A DNA stretch of 64,000 nucleotides from JAFGRU01 sp963665915 (GCA_963665915.2 CAXXSG010000004.1:124001-188000); one strand, 5' to 3'. Counted from the stretch's first letter, positions 1 through 9,122 are shown. The notes: generated by a model not told the origin, from the sequence alone. A program made the numbers and translations.

Positions 1-285
1 ACCATTTTTAAATATCATCGATGGCCATTTTTCATTTGGCCATAATTGATCATTTTTTGAGGATAAGGTGTCAAGAATATTTGATATTTTTGATTTTGGC
101 TGTTGGATAACTCTCTTATGTATATTAATTACTTTCATATCAGTGATTTTCTTCGAACATAACAGTGTTGTTATATGGAAAATTACCTCGTGATTTTTCC
201 ACTTTTTGCAAACAAGTTCGCAGGTCCATTTTTCTCTCGAAATCCAAACAGTTTCATTAAAAATACTAATTTTCAGTATGCATGT
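1..285. other. AT-rich intergenic stretch, no gene seen
   Basis: No convincing reading frame or RNA gene is visible. The only structure is a 7-bp perfect inverted repeat (ATGGCCA at 21-27, TGGCCAT at 37-43) followed by a T-run near 52-57. It could be the terminator of a plus-strand gene lying outside the window, but the loop is 9 nt and the stem short, so this is a weak suggestion. Confidence 0.4.
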
Positions 286-326
286 CAAAAATAAAAACGG
301 GTTAACTGAAAATCAGTCAACCCGTT
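286..326 (-). terminator. Rho-independent terminator of tRNA-Arg
   Basis: A hairpin at 298-324 pairs CGGGTT with AACCCG. After one mismatch, five more base pairs close on an AAA loop. The A-rich tract on its left reads as a U-run on the minus strand. It begins 10 nt past the tRNA 3' end, the expected place for terminating the tRNA transcript. Confidence 0.8.
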
Positions 327-333
327 AATTTAC

Positions 334-410
334 TGGCGCGCCGCGAGGGAGTCGAACCCCCAACCCTCAGATCCGAAGTCTGATGCTCTATCCAATTGCG
401 CTAGCGGCGC
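334..410 (-). tRNA. tRNA-Arg (anticodon TCG)
   Basis: The minus strand folds into a full cloverleaf. The acceptor stem pairs GCGCCGC with GCGGCGC, the anticodon stem pairs TCAGA with TCTGA, the anticodon loop is CTTCGGA, and the T-arm carries GGTTCGACTC-type bases. The loop gives anticodon TCG, which reads CGA-family arginine codons. The 3' CCA is encoded (334-336). Total length is 77 nt. A terminator follows directly. Confidence 0.95.
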
Positions 411-457
411 ATTAGCTTGAATTGTTTTTAATTCAGTAAAAGATAAAAGTCAAGCCA

Positions 458-600
458 AGGAGGTTGTAGGAACTAGGAAATCAAGGACAGATTTTCTCAA
501 ATTTTAGAGCAAATAACGGGACTATTTGTTAAAAATTTGTGAAAATATGGCCCGACGTGTCGATTTCACAGTAGATTCATCCCTAACTCCGACACCCTCC
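458..600. repeat. Dispersed palindromic element, copy A (MITE/REP-like)
   Basis: About 143 bp that align with a second copy at 17979-18148. The ends are imperfect inverted repeats: AGGAGGTTGTAGGAACTAGG on the left, and AGGAGGGTGTCGGAGTTAG when the right end is reverse-complemented. The interior (496-541) forms a long imperfect hairpin. The right end touches the ettA stop codon, whose TAG overlaps the last base. This copy is more degenerate than copy B and lacks roughly 25 bp present there. No reading frame is conserved, so a non-autonomous mobile or REP-type element is inferred. Confidence 0.75.
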
Positions 601-2279
601 TAACGCGTCAGGTGGCGGTACTTGATCCGATGAGGGCGGTCGGCCTCTTCCCCGAGACGCTCCTTGCGATCGGCCTCATATTCAGAATAATTCCCTTCAA
701 ACCACATCACCCGGCTATCCCCTTCAAAAGCGAGGATATGGGTGGCAATCCGATCCAAAAACCAGCGGTCATGGCTAATGACTACGACGCAGCCGGCAAA
801 ATTTTCCAGGCCGTCTTCCAGCGCCCGCATGGTATTGACATCGAGATCATTGGTCGGTTCGTCAAGGAGAATGACATTGGCCCCCTCCTTAAGCATCTTG
901 GCCATATGTACGCGGTTGCGCTCACCACCGGAAATTGCAACCACTTTTTTCTGCTGATCGCTACCGCTGAAATTGAAGCGCCCCACATAGGCCCTAGAGT
1001 TGACCAGTTGTTTCCCCAGCTGGAGCTGATCGTTCCCGCCGGAGATTTCCTGCCAGATGCTTTTTTCCGGATCGAGTTCGCGGCTCTGATCCACATAAGC
1101 AAGTTTAACGGTATCACCGAGACGAAGGCTGCCGCTGTCGGGGGTTTCCTGGCCGGTGATCATACGGAACAGGGTGGTTTTCCCCGCACCGTTGGGACCG
1201 ATCACACCGACGATTCCCCCTGCGGGAAGGGAAAAGGTCATATCCTCGACCAGCAGCCTGTCCCCGTAACCCTTACCAATCCCCTTGGCCTCAATGACCA
1301 CATCCCCCAACCGTGGACCGGGCGGAACGTAGAGCTCCAAATCCTTTTCAAGCTTATCGGCTTCCTGGGAAAGGAGATTTTCATACGCGCTGATACGGGC
1401 CTTCCCTTTGGCGTGACGGCCCTTGGTGCCCATCCTGATCCACTCCAGTTCCCGCTCCAGGGTTTTGCGACGCGCCGACTCCTGTTTTTCTTCTTTGGCC
1501 AGTCGATCCTGCTTCTGCTCCAGCCACGAGGAATAATTTCCTTTCCAGGGAATGCCGTGACCGCGATCGAGTTCCAGAATCCAGCCCGCCACATTGTCAA
1601 GGAAGTAGCGGTCATGGGTGACGGCAATGACCGTCCCCTCATAACGCTGAAGGTGCTGCTCGAGCCAGGCAACGGTCTCCGCATCCAAGTGGTTAGTCGG
1701 TTCGTCAAGGAGTAGAATATCGGGCTTCTGCAGAAGCAAGCGACAGAGGGCCACGCGTCGGATCTCACCGCCGGAAAGGACTTCGACCGGCGTATCGCCG
1801 GGCGGACAGCGAAGGGCGTCCATGGCCATCTCGAGGCGGGAATCGAGGTCCCAGGCGTCGCTGTTGTCGAGCGCTTCCTGGACCTCCCCCTGGCGTTCAA
1901 TCAGCTGGTTCATCTCGTCGTCCGACATCGGCTCAGCAAACTTGGTGTTGATATCCTCAAATTCCTGGAGCAGATCGACGGTCTCCTGCACCGCCTCCTC
2001 GACGACCTGGCGAACGGTCTTTGATTCATCGAGTTTCGGCTCCTGCTCGAGAAAACCGACAGTGAAGCCGGGGGAAAGGATGGCCTTGCCGTTGAATTCC
2101 TTGTCCACACCGGCCATGATGCGCAGCAGCGTACTTTTCCCGGCCCCGTTGAGGCCAAGAACGCCGATCTTGGCGCCATAAAAATAAGAAAGGGAAATAT
2201 CCTTGATCACCGGCTTCTTGTTGTAGAGTTTGTTGACACCGATCATCGAATAAATGATCTTCTGACCTTCATTGCTCAT
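600..2279 (-). CDS. ettA: Energy-dependent translational throttle protein EttA (ABC-F ATPase)
   Basis: A 559-residue cytoplasmic ABC-F protein with two ATP-binding cassettes and no membrane segments. Walker A motifs are GLNGAGKST (near 43) and GPNGAGKTT (near 360). The signatures are LSGGEIRR and ISGGERNR, and the Walker B regions read DEPTNHLD and DEPTNDLD. Length and the HLDAETVAWLE stretch fit EttA rather than other ABC-F members. In that family the protein binds the ribosomal E site and gates the first translation steps according to ATP/ADP level. The start is supported by GAGGAGG about 10 nt upstream. It lies 27 bp behind an HNH gene on the same strand, so the two may share a transcript. 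A palindromic repeat begins at its stop codon. Confidence 0.95.
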   Translation of the reverse strand: MSNEGQKIIYSMIGVNKLYNKKPVIKDISLSYFYGAKIGVLGLNGAGKSTLLRIMAGVDKEFNGKAILSPGFTVGFLEQEPKLDESKTVRQVVEEAVQETVDLLQEFEDINTKFAEPMSDDEMNQLIERQGEVQEALDNSDAWDLDSRLEMAMDALRCPPGDTPVEVLSGGEIRRVALCRLLLQKPDILLLDEPTNHLDAETVAWLEQHLQRYEGTVIAVTHDRYFLDNVAGWILELDRGHGIPWKGNYSSWLEQKQDRLAKEEKQESARRKTLERELEWIRMGTKGRHAKGKARISAYENLLSQEADKLEKDLELYVPPGPRLGDVVIEAKGIGKGYGDRLLVEDMTFSLPAGGIVGVIGPNGAGKTTLFRMITGQETPDSGSLRLGDTVKLAYVDQSRELDPEKSIWQEISGGNDQLQLGKQLVNSRAYVGRFNFSGSDQQKKVVAISGGERNRVHMAKMLKEGANVILLDEPTNDLDVNTMRALEDGLENFAGCVVVISHDRWFLDRIATHILAFEGDSRVMWFEGNYSEYEADRKERLGEEADRPHRIKYRHLTR

Positions 2280-2306
2280 GGGCTCAAAGCCTCCTCAATA
2301 TTATAT

Positions 2307-2603
2307 TTATTCCATTTCTGAGAGATGTTCCAGATACTCCTCCCATTCAATAGGGAGGAGGTTTTTTTTCCGGTTGTTGCATTCCTTACAGGCTGCGACG
2401 CAATTCCCCCGCGTGCTTTTCCCGCCCCGGATAACCGGAACGATATGATCCATGGTCAGCTCCGAAGGCAAAACATCAGCGTCGCAATAATGGCAGCGGC
2501 CTTTGGCGAGACGGTTTTTCCACCATTGACTTTTGCGCAGTTCCCTGGCCTTCTGGCGTTCCTTTTGAATCTGTTGTTCAGAAATTTTCACTAAAAAAGA
2601 CAT
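2307..2603 (-). CDS. HNH endonuclease family protein
   Basis: A 98-residue protein with a C-terminal HNH fold. CHYCDAD and CKECNNRK supply the two zinc-binding Cys pairs, and TMDHIVPVIRGGK holds the catalytic HNH core. The first 35 residues are highly charged and predicted helical. The frame is open further upstream, but GAGGAAAC just ahead of the ATG at 2603 supports the shorter form. Stand-alone HNH proteins of this size are common in bacterial chromosomes; targets are mostly unknown, and nothing nearby (no methylase, no phage gene) suggests a restriction or phage role. It probably lies in a transcript with ettA. Confidence 0.85.
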   Translation of the reverse strand: MSFLVKISEQQIQKERQKARELRKSQWWKNRLAKGRCHYCDADVLPSELTMDHIVPVIRGGKSTRGNCVAACKECNNRKKNLLPIEWEEYLEHLSEME

Positions 2604-2724
2604 TTGTTTCCTCAAAAAAATCAATGTTATTCTAACGTAAGGGAGCAAAGCGGGCAACATCTTCCGTTACTTTCACTTATTTTTAGCGTCGGCACCCCAA
2701 ACCCGGGTTAAGCACATTATCTTA

Positions 2725-2753
2725 TTGACAAGAGAATCAATTTGGGGTTTAAA
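2725..2753 (+). promoter_or_regulatory. Sigma-70-type promoter for the small Cys-rich gene
   Basis: TTGACA (2725-2730), a 17-nt spacer and TTTAAA (2748-2753) make a near-consensus housekeeping promoter about 55 nt upstream of the ATG at 2808. No other plus-strand gene in reach could use it. Confidence 0.6.
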
Positions 2754-2807
2754 TGTATACCAGAAAGGGATCATTTAATTAACCTGAAATTTTAAAAAGG
2801 AGTCACT

Positions 2808-2996
2808 ATGTTCTGCCCATTTGATCGGGGCTTCAAATGCGCCGACTGCCCGTTTTCGGACTACGGAAAAAACACTAAGAACAACCGCCTACATACGTGC
2901 AGCAAGCTCAGCTTAAGTTTGAGTATGTCTCCAGCGAAACCCGCTGTTTTTGCAGAAAACAGAAAAGACGGCGGATGCGAAAACCCTTCTAAATGA
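2808..2996 (+). CDS. Small Cys-rich protein, unknown function
   Basis: A 62-residue frame with Cys at 3, 11, 14, 31 and 57. The N-terminus packs CPFDRGFKCADCPFSDYG, a spacing that could bind a metal or Fe-S centre, while the rest is polar and low-complexity. No signal peptide or membrane segment is seen. Support for it being real: a strong Shine-Dalgarno (AAAAAGGAG, 6 nt before ATG), a good upstream promoter, and a terminator 50 bp downstream, making a self-contained single-gene unit. I do not recognise the family. Chance occurrence is less likely given the expression signals, but protein-level conservation is untested. Confidence 0.6.
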   Translation: MFCPFDRGFKCADCPFSDYGKNTKNNRLHTCSKLSLSLSMSPAKPAVFAENRKDGGCENPSK

Positions 2997-3044
2997 AGAT
3001 TTAACCCCTCAAACCTGCTCAAGAGTGGGAATAGAACGAATACA

Positions 3045-3081
3045 AAAAACGGCTTTCCTGATTGGAAGAGCCGTTTTTTTT
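3045..3081. terminator. Bidirectional rho-independent terminator
   Basis: The ACGGCT (3049-3054) / AGCCGT (3069-3074) stem is extended by TTCC/GGAA. It is flanked by A6 on the left and T8 on the right, so it can serve the plus-strand Cys-rich gene and the converging minus-strand mltB-like gene. Confidence 0.85.
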
Positions 3082-3109
3082 CTGGAGCTTTATTTTCCTC
3101 AATAAATTT

Positions 3110-4084
3110 TTAATTAACAATTTTTTCTGCCAGATGACAAACAGCCAGGGCAAAATAGTTGGAGCGATTCCAGCGCCGTATTACTTTAAAATTGTCATAA
3201 ACGATAAAGGCCGGGCCTTCCTTTCCGTCCGGCAGAATAATGGCCGCTTTACGGCTGTCAGGGCCATCAATTCCCTTCACCCCCATTTTGCGCCATTCTT
3301 TCTGGGCACGAACGTGATTCAGTCCGGTTTTTGACAATTTAAAGCCCTTCGGCAATTTTACCGATTTGCCCCAGCCCAGTCGATCCTTCCATCCGACACG
3401 TGACAGATAATTGGCCGCTGAACCAAGGGCATCAGGGAGAGAATTCCAGAGGTCGTTTTCTCCATCCCCATCAAAATCGATGGCGAATTCTTTGTAAGAT
3501 GACGGCATAAACTGAACCTGACCCATAGCGCCCGCCCAGGAACCTTTCGGTGCGGGATTAGTAATGACCCCATCGTCCATCAATTTGAGCAGCTGAAGCA
3601 GTTCGCTACGAAAAAAGTTTCCTCGCCGACCTTCGTGAGCCAGAGTGGCAAGAGCGGCCACCACGGGAAATGAACCGGTACGACGCCCGAAATCACTTTC
3701 TATAGCCCACAAAGCCAGGACGAAGGTTGGATCAACCTTGTAACGGTCAGCGATATTCTGAAAAAGGAGACGATTTTTAGCGTATTTCCGGCGCGCGGTT
3801 TTTATCCGGTAGTCCGGAACAACCTTCTGCAGGTATTCATCAAAGGTGATTCGCTTCCCACCCTTGCGTACAAGCTGGCTTCGGTCAAGCTCTCGAACCT
3901 TAGATAAAGGCTCGAGGTTGCCCAGGTGACAGTTAAGAGTCTTTTGGGAAATGCCAGCTGCGGAAGCCTCCCGACGGAACTTCGTCAGCCAGGTACTGAA
4001 ATCGACTTTTGCCTGGGAGGCAGGAACGGCAATGGGAAAAAGCAGCAATAGAATAATTACAATTTTTAGTCGGAAAACTGGCAT
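3110..4084 (-). CDS. mltB: Lytic murein transglycosylase B-type (GH103)
   Basis: A 324-residue exported enzyme that cleaves the MurNAc-GlcNAc bond of peptidoglycan with formation of 1,6-anhydro ends (family role). A hydrophobic signal segment covers about residues 5-24 (VIILLLLFPIAVPASQA). The SLT_2 domain shows ALWAIESDFG, holding the catalytic Glu, followed by GAMGQVQFMPS and DFDGDGENDLW, all typical of MltB. No lipobox Cys is seen, so it is probably periplasmic rather than lipid-anchored. The ATG at 4084 is chosen over a longer frame because CGGGAGG sits just upstream and the signal peptide starts there. A single-gene unit ending at the shared terminator. Confidence 0.9.
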   Translation of the reverse strand: MPVFRLKIVIILLLLFPIAVPASQAKVDFSTWLTKFRREASAAGISQKTLNCHLGNLEPLSKVRELDRSQLVRKGGKRITFDEYLQKVVPDYRIKTARRKYAKNRLLFQNIADRYKVDPTFVLALWAIESDFGRRTGSFPVVAALATLAHEGRRGNFFRSELLQLLKLMDDGVITNPAPKGSWAGAMGQVQFMPSSYKEFAIDFDGDGENDLWNSLPDALGSAANYLSRVGWKDRLGWGKSVKLPKGFKLSKTGLNHVRAQKEWRKMGVKGIDGPDSRKAAIILPDGKEGPAFIVYDNFKVIRRWNRSNYFALAVCHLAEKIVN

Positions 4085-4579
4085 GTTACATCCTCCCGAA
4101 TTTACCAATTTCTTTTCGAGGCAGTAATCCAACAGGTTTTAGCTCCCCCCAATCACGCTTGGGCCAAAAATCCTGATGGACCGTGCCCTTTATCAGGTGC
4201 AATTCTCATGCTATATGAAAAATAGTGTTTTCCTTTCATTGCGACGGGGCTGTAATGTTCTTTCCGGACACCTTTCAGGGCTTCCCGATTCAAGACAGAC
4301 CGGCGCGTCAGTAAAAAAGTTCCCGACAGAGGAAATAGAAACAGAACTCTGTTATCATCAGACAGGTATCTCTCCAGTGAAAAGACAGTCAGGAAAAAGG
4401 CAGCTAGACAATTTATTAAAAACATCCTATGTTTTTGATTTATAAATAAGAATTTATGACCCTGAATAATTAGCATTTTTTTAATATGCTTACATATTGT
4501 AGAAATTTTAAAAAATATGTAGATTTCGAGTTTCTGCTTTTTCCATAGCCTTATTTCTTTTTTAAGAAAAGAATGACAG
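4085..4579. other. Intergenic region upstream of trkA and mltB, nothing definite
   Basis: About 495 bp between the divergent mltB-like and trkA genes. It should hold promoters for both. The trkA-proximal 150 bp are very AT-rich. Frames spanning it are short or antisense, have no ribosome-binding sites and resemble nothing known. No RNA fold was recognised. Confidence 0.4.
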
Positions 4580-5935
4580 ATGAAAATTCTTATAGTCGGT
4601 GCAGGCCAGGTGGGATACTTCCTCTGCGAACGCCTCTCCATGGAAGGCCATGAGGTCACCCTTGTTGATCGCAATACCGAAAAACTCCGCCTGGCCCAGG
4701 ATCGGCTCAATGTCATGGGCATCGTCGGCAATGGCGCCGGGGCAGAATTTTTGGAACAGGGAGGCATCTCCGAAGTTGATTCTTTCATTGCCGTTACCGA
4801 CCAGGATGAGGTCAATATTCTGGCCTGCCTGATGGCCAGGGGTTACGGCGTCCCGACCCGAATAGCGCGGGTAAAAAGCATTGAATACACGGGACGAGGC
4901 GCGGCTTTAACCCGGGAAAAGCTCGGCATTGACCTGCTGATAAATCCCCAGGACGCCGTAGCCGACGAAATTATCAAGATTGCCGGACGAACTGGCGTCA
5001 TCGACGTTGCTGAGTTCGTGGAAGGTAATATTCAGTTTCTTGGCTACCGGATCGGTGCCGACAGCCCGCTTTGCGATCTGACCCTGCGCGAATTGGGAGA
5101 AATCCGCGGCATGTACCGCTTTGTCATTACGGCCATCACCCGGGGGGAAAAAACCATCATTCCCCGTGGGGACGACGCAATCCTGGCCGGTGACAGCATT
5201 TTTATCTTTGCCCATAAAAACGACTTGCCGGCCATTCAATACATGCTGAAAATGGAAGAAACCAAAAAATCCTCCAGACAAAAGCAGCGGGTCTTTCTTC
5301 TCGGGGGGGGACGCATTGGTTTTCTGGTGGCCAAGCAGCTCGAAAAGAAGAACTTTGATGTCCGCCTGGTCGAGCGCGATCTGAACCGCTGTGAGGAACT
5401 CTCCGCCAACCTGAAAAAGACCATGGTCATTCATGCGGAAGGGAACGATATCCGCACCCTCCTGGAAGAAGGGGTCGGCTCCGCCGATGTCTTTATTGCC
5501 ATCACCGAAAATGACGAAACCAACATCCTCTGCTCCCTGCTCTGCAAACAACACGGCGCCAAACGTACCGTTTCCCTGGTCAACCAGCAGGAACTTCTCA
5601 AACTCGCTCCCACCCTGGGTATCGATGCCTGTGTTTCTCCCCGCATTTCCGCGGCCGGCGCCATTCTTAAATATGTCCGCAGGGGGGAAATAATTTCACT
5701 GAGCACGATCGAGGGGAGCAACGCAGAGGTCATTGAACTTAAAGTTAAAAATGATACATCCTGCAATAAACAATTGAAAAAATTAATTTTCCCAAATGGA
5801 GCAATCATAGGTGCTATTGTTCGTGAAAACCATTTTGAGATCGCTACCGGCGAGACCACACTCCAAATGGGCGACCGGGTTGTGATATTTGCCCTTCCCG
5901 GCTCACTGCCCCAGGTTGAAAGGTTTTTTGCTTGA
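4580..5935 (+). CDS. trkA: Trk potassium uptake system regulatory protein TrkA
   Basis: A 451-residue peripheral membrane protein with the duplicated RCK layout of TrkA: NAD-binding Rossmann motif VGAGQVG at residues 6-12, a TrkA_C region about 145-225, a second Rossmann fold beginning FLLGGGRIG near 235, and a second TrkA_C at the end. It binds nucleotides and gates the TrkH channel. It ends TGA directly before the trkH ATG (no gap), so translation is probably coupled. The upstream region is AT-rich with no strong Shine-Dalgarno; AAGAAAAG precedes the ATG by about 10 nt. Length matches the family. Confidence 0.95.
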   Translation: MKILIVGAGQVGYFLCERLSMEGHEVTLVDRNTEKLRLAQDRLNVMGIVGNGAGAEFLEQGGISEVDSFIAVTDQDEVNILACLMARGYGVPTRIARVKSIEYTGRGAALTREKLGIDLLINPQDAVADEIIKIAGRTGVIDVAEFVEGNIQFLGYRIGADSPLCDLTLRELGEIRGMYRFVITAITRGEKTIIPRGDDAILAGDSIFIFAHKNDLPAIQYMLKMEETKKSSRQKQRVFLLGGGRIGFLVAKQLEKKNFDVRLVERDLNRCEELSANLKKTMVIHAEGNDIRTLLEEGVGSADVFIAITENDETNILCSLLCKQHGAKRTVSLVNQQELLKLAPTLGIDACVSPRISAAGAILKYVRRGEIISLSTIEGSNAEVIELKVKNDTSCNKQLKKLIFPNGAIIGAIVRENHFEIATGETTLQMGDRVVIFALPGSLPQVERFFA

Positions 5936-7378
5936 ATGAACATCCCCCTGACACTCCATATTCTAGGCGCTCTGCTGCTCTTTCTCTCTGGTGCCTTGTT
6001 GCTCCCGCTCCCTTTTGCTTTCTATTACCACGACGGCGCCGCCACTCATTTTATCCTTTCTTCGTTAATGAGCCTCGTTTCAGGGCTGATTCTCTACAAA
6101 GGCTTTGAGAGCGACAAAGAGCTTTCCATCCGCGACGGCTTTGCCGTGGTCACCTTCGGTTGGATATTCTTCACTGTTTTCGGTGCTCTTCCCTATATTT
6201 TCGGCGGTACAATCCCTTCCATTCTGGATGCCTGTTTCGAAACCATGAGCGGCTTCACCACCACGGGAGCCACTATATTGGAAAGTATAGAAATACTACC
6301 AAAGAGTATTTTATTATGGCGAGCCCTGACCCATTGGCTGGGGGGAATGGGGATCATCGTTCTTTCCCTGGCCATTCTCCCGATGTTGGGGGTCGGCGGT
6401 ATGCAGCTTTTCAAGGCCGAAGTCCCTGGCCCGACGGCGGACCGCCTTAAACCCCGCATTCAGGACACGGCCAAACTTCTCTGGGGTGTTTACGTACTTC
6501 TTACGGGCGTAGAAACCCTGCTTCTCATGGCTGGCGGGATGAACCTGCATGAAGCGCTCTGTCACTCCTTCGCTACCCTGGCCACGGGCGGATTTTCAAC
6601 CCGCGATGCGTCGGTGGGCGCCTACGGAAGCCCATTTATCGAATGGGTCATCATTGTTTTCATGTTCTTGGCCGGGGTCAACTTTTCACTTCACTACTTT
6701 GCCATCCGCGGCAGAATCAAAGAATACTTCAAGAACGAGGAATTTCTTTTTTACCTGGCAATTTCCCTCGGCGCTGTCCTCCTTTTAATGGGTTACAATC
6801 AGGGTCAAATCTATCAATCGGTTTCCGAAAACCTGCGTTACAGCGCTTTTCAGGCCGTTTCCATCCTCACCACCACGGGATTCGCAACTGCCGATTATGA
6901 ACAATGGCCAGTCATCACCAACTATGTTCTGATCTTTCTCATGTTTGTGGGAGGTTGTGCCGGTTCTACCGGCGGCGGCATGAAAGTCGCCAGGGTTCTG
7001 CTCCTGTTTAAACATGCTAAATTCCAGCTTTATCACCTGATCCATCCACGCGCCGTGCGCCTTGTCAAACTGGGAGACGCACCGGTAGACCGCGAAGTCA
7101 TGCAATCGATTCTCGGTTTTTTTGCTCTTTACATGGGAATCTTTGTGTTCGCTTCTTTCCTCATGGCTGCCGCGGGAATGGACCTGGTGTCGGGAGCAGC
7201 TTCGGTCGTAGCCACCCTCGGCAACATCGGCCCCGGCCTCGGTTCAATCGGCCCGGTCCACAATTACGCCCATATCGCGCCCTTCGGTAAAACGGTTCTG
7301 GTCGCCTGTATGCTCTTTGGCCGCCTGGAACTCTTCACGGTTCTGGTGTTTTTTTTACCTTCTTTCTGGCGCAGGTAA
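5936..7378 (+). CDS. trkH: Trk potassium uptake channel TrkH
   Basis: A 480-residue polytopic inner-membrane protein, the potassium-translocating subunit of the Trk system. Its four pore loops are visible as Gly-containing filters: SGFTTTGATI, TLATGGFSTRD, LTTTGFATADYE and TLGNIGPGLGSIGP. These four P-loop segments are the hallmark of the TrkH/KtrB superfamily. The start codon abuts the trkA stop. K+ uptake combines functionally with the glycine betaine transporter at 20-23 kb in osmotic adaptation. No terminator is obvious in the 220 bp that follow. Confidence 0.95.
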   Translation: MNIPLTLHILGALLLFLSGALLLPLPFAFYYHDGAATHFILSSLMSLVSGLILYKGFESDKELSIRDGFAVVTFGWIFFTVFGALPYIFGGTIPSILDACFETMSGFTTTGATILESIEILPKSILLWRALTHWLGGMGIIVLSLAILPMLGVGGMQLFKAEVPGPTADRLKPRIQDTAKLLWGVYVLLTGVETLLLMAGGMNLHEALCHSFATLATGGFSTRDASVGAYGSPFIEWVIIVFMFLAGVNFSLHYFAIRGRIKEYFKNEEFLFYLAISLGAVLLLMGYNQGQIYQSVSENLRYSAFQAVSILTTTGFATADYEQWPVITNYVLIFLMFVGGCAGSTGGGMKVARVLLLFKHAKFQLYHLIHPRAVRLVKLGDAPVDREVMQSILGFFALYMGIFVFASFLMAAAGMDLVSGAASVVATLGNIGPGLGSIGPVHNYAHIAPFGKTVLVACMLFGRLELFTVLVFFLPSFWRR

Positions 7379-7598
7379 AACGACGCCATTCAGCCGGACA
7401 AGCTTGATTTCTCCTCACAGAACTCGGCAAAGTCTCATTAATAACACAGGCAAAAGTGGCGGAAGGTTCTCAATTTTAGATTAATCATGCTTTTGTTTTG
7501 CAAGGTTAAAAAAGTCTGTTAAAAATCTATAGAAGAGAAAACTTAACCGGCCTATAATCCTGATTTCAGTTGTTTTTATTTTTTCAGGAGTAATCATC

Positions 7599-9122
7599 AT
7601 GACTGTTGCACTCGAAGTTGTGCCCAACAGTGAAAACAACCAGATCCTGGTTAGTAATGTCCATCCCCCGGACTGGACTAATCCCGAACCTCAGGGACGC
7701 TATAATTTAGTCGTTATCGGCGCAGGAACCGCTGGCCTGATAACCGCCGCGGGAGCAGCAGGTCTTGGTGCCAAAGTGGCTCTGGTTGAAAAACATCTGA
7801 TGGGAGGCGACTGCCTCAATTATGGCTGTGTTCCCTCCAAAGGTGTGATTCGCGCCGGAAGAGCCATTCGCGATGCCCGCAACGCAGCGGAATTCGGCGT
7901 TCTCGGGGGAGAGAACCTGAGCGTTGATTTTACTGTTGCCATGGACCGGATGCGCCAGGTTAGAGCCAAAATCAGCACCAATGACTCTGCCAAGCGCTTT
8001 ACGGAACTGGGCGTGGATATCTTTTTCGGAGAAGCGCATTTCAGCGGCAGAGACACCCTGGAAGTGGGAGAGACGACCCTTTCTTTCCACAAGGCAGCCA
8101 TCTGCACCGGAGCCAGTGCTTTTGTCCCGTCCATCCCGGGACTGGAAGAGGCCGGATTTCTCACCAATGAAACGGTTTTTTCCCTGACCCTGCGGCCTGA
8201 AAGGTTGGCTATCATCGGCGGCGGCCCGATCGGTTGCGAACTGGCTCAAGCTTTTGCTCACCTCGGTTGCACCGTCAACATCCTGAATCTTGCTTCGCGC
8301 ATCCTACCAAGGGAGGATCCGGAAGCATCCGCATTGCTCCATGATGCCCTTGAACGGGACGGCATCATTATCAACAATGACATCAGAATCCAGGAAGTGA
8401 AGTCCAACGCTTCTTCCAAGCTGATACTCTTTGAGCAGGATGGAGAAAACTACAGCTTGCCCGTTGATGAAATTCTTGTCGGCGCCGGGCGTGCGCCCAA
8501 TGTTGATGGACTCAATCTTGAGGCGGCAGGGATTGAGTACGACCCCAGAGACGGCGTCCGGGTCAACTCTCGTCTTCAGACCAGCAATCCACATGTTTTT
8601 GCCGGCGGCGATATCTGCACAGCTTACAAATTTACCCATGCGGCTGACGCTCTAGCCCGGATTCTCATATCCAACGCTCTTTTCGGAGGCCGCCAGTCGA
8701 CCTCCAAACTGATCATTCCCTGGTGCACCTTTACCATACCAGAAGTGGCCCATGTCGGTTTAACCCGGGAGAACGCCGAAAAAGAGAAGATCGCTATCGA
8801 TACTTTCAGCATCCCACTTTCAGAAGTGGATCGTGCACTGATCGACGGTGAATCGGAAGGCTTTGCCAGCATCCATCTCAAAAAAGGGACCGATCGGATT
8901 CTTGGTGCCACCATTGTCGCCAATCACGCCGGCGACATGCTGAGTGAATTGACTCTGGCCATGACTGCCGGCATCGGGCTCACCACCCTGGCCAAAACAA
9001 TACACCCCTACCCCACTCAGGCCGAAGTCGTCAAGAAAGTGGCAGACGCCTTTTACCGGACAAAACTTACCCCAAAAGTAAAAAAAGTCTTGTCATCATG
9101 GTTGAAGTGGAAGACAAAATAG
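7599..9122 (+). CDS. Mercuric reductase-like FAD/NAD(P) disulfide oxidoreductase
   Basis: A 507-residue class-I pyridine nucleotide-disulfide oxidoreductase. FAD is bound by GAGTAGLITAAGAAG (about 41-55). The redox-active disulfide is in GGDCLNYGCVPSK (about 72-84), and NAD(P)H binding is at IGGGPIGCELAQAF (about 205-218). The dimerisation domain carries the catalytic His in HPYPTQAE near residue 469. It lacks the N-terminal heavy-metal domain and the C-terminal vicinal Cys pair of true MerA, so mercury reduction is unlikely. Many such proteins are annotated mercuric reductase by similarity only. The first 35 residues are an unusual hydrophilic extension. Start supported by CAGGAG about 9 nt upstream. 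Substrate unknown. Confidence 0.85.
   Translation: MTVALEVVPNSENNQILVSNVHPPDWTNPEPQGRYNLVVIGAGTAGLITAAGAAGLGAKVALVEKHLMGGDCLNYGCVPSKGVIRAGRAIRDARNAAEFGVLGGENLSVDFTVAMDRMRQVRAKISTNDSAKRFTELGVDIFFGEAHFSGRDTLEVGETTLSFHKAAICTGASAFVPSIPGLEEAGFLTNETVFSLTLRPERLAIIGGGPIGCELAQAFAHLGCTVNILNLASRILPREDPEASALLHDALERDGIIINNDIRIQEVKSNASSKLILFEQDGENYSLPVDEILVGAGRAPNVDGLNLEAAGIEYDPRDGVRVNSRLQTSNPHVFAGGDICTAYKFTHAADALARILISNALFGGRQSTSKLIIPWCTFTIPEVAHVGLTRENAEKEKIAIDTFSIPLSEVDRALIDGESEGFASIHLKKGTDRILGATIVANHAGDMLSELTLAMTAGIGLTTLAKTIHPYPTQAEVVKKVADAFYRTKLTPKVKKVLSSWLKWKTK

Noticed and set aside
612..1715. 367-codon plus-strand frame
   Set aside because: Antisense shadow of ettA; composition is that of a reversed coding strand and the ettA motifs on the other strand are unambiguous.
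4153..4815. 220-codon minus-strand frame upstream of trkA
   Set aside because: Partly antisense to trkA, crosses very AT-rich DNA, lacks a ribosome-binding site and resembles nothing.
7599..9122. True mercuric reductase (MerA)
   Set aside because: No N-terminal heavy-metal domain, no C-terminal vicinal Cys, and no mer regulator or transporter nearby.
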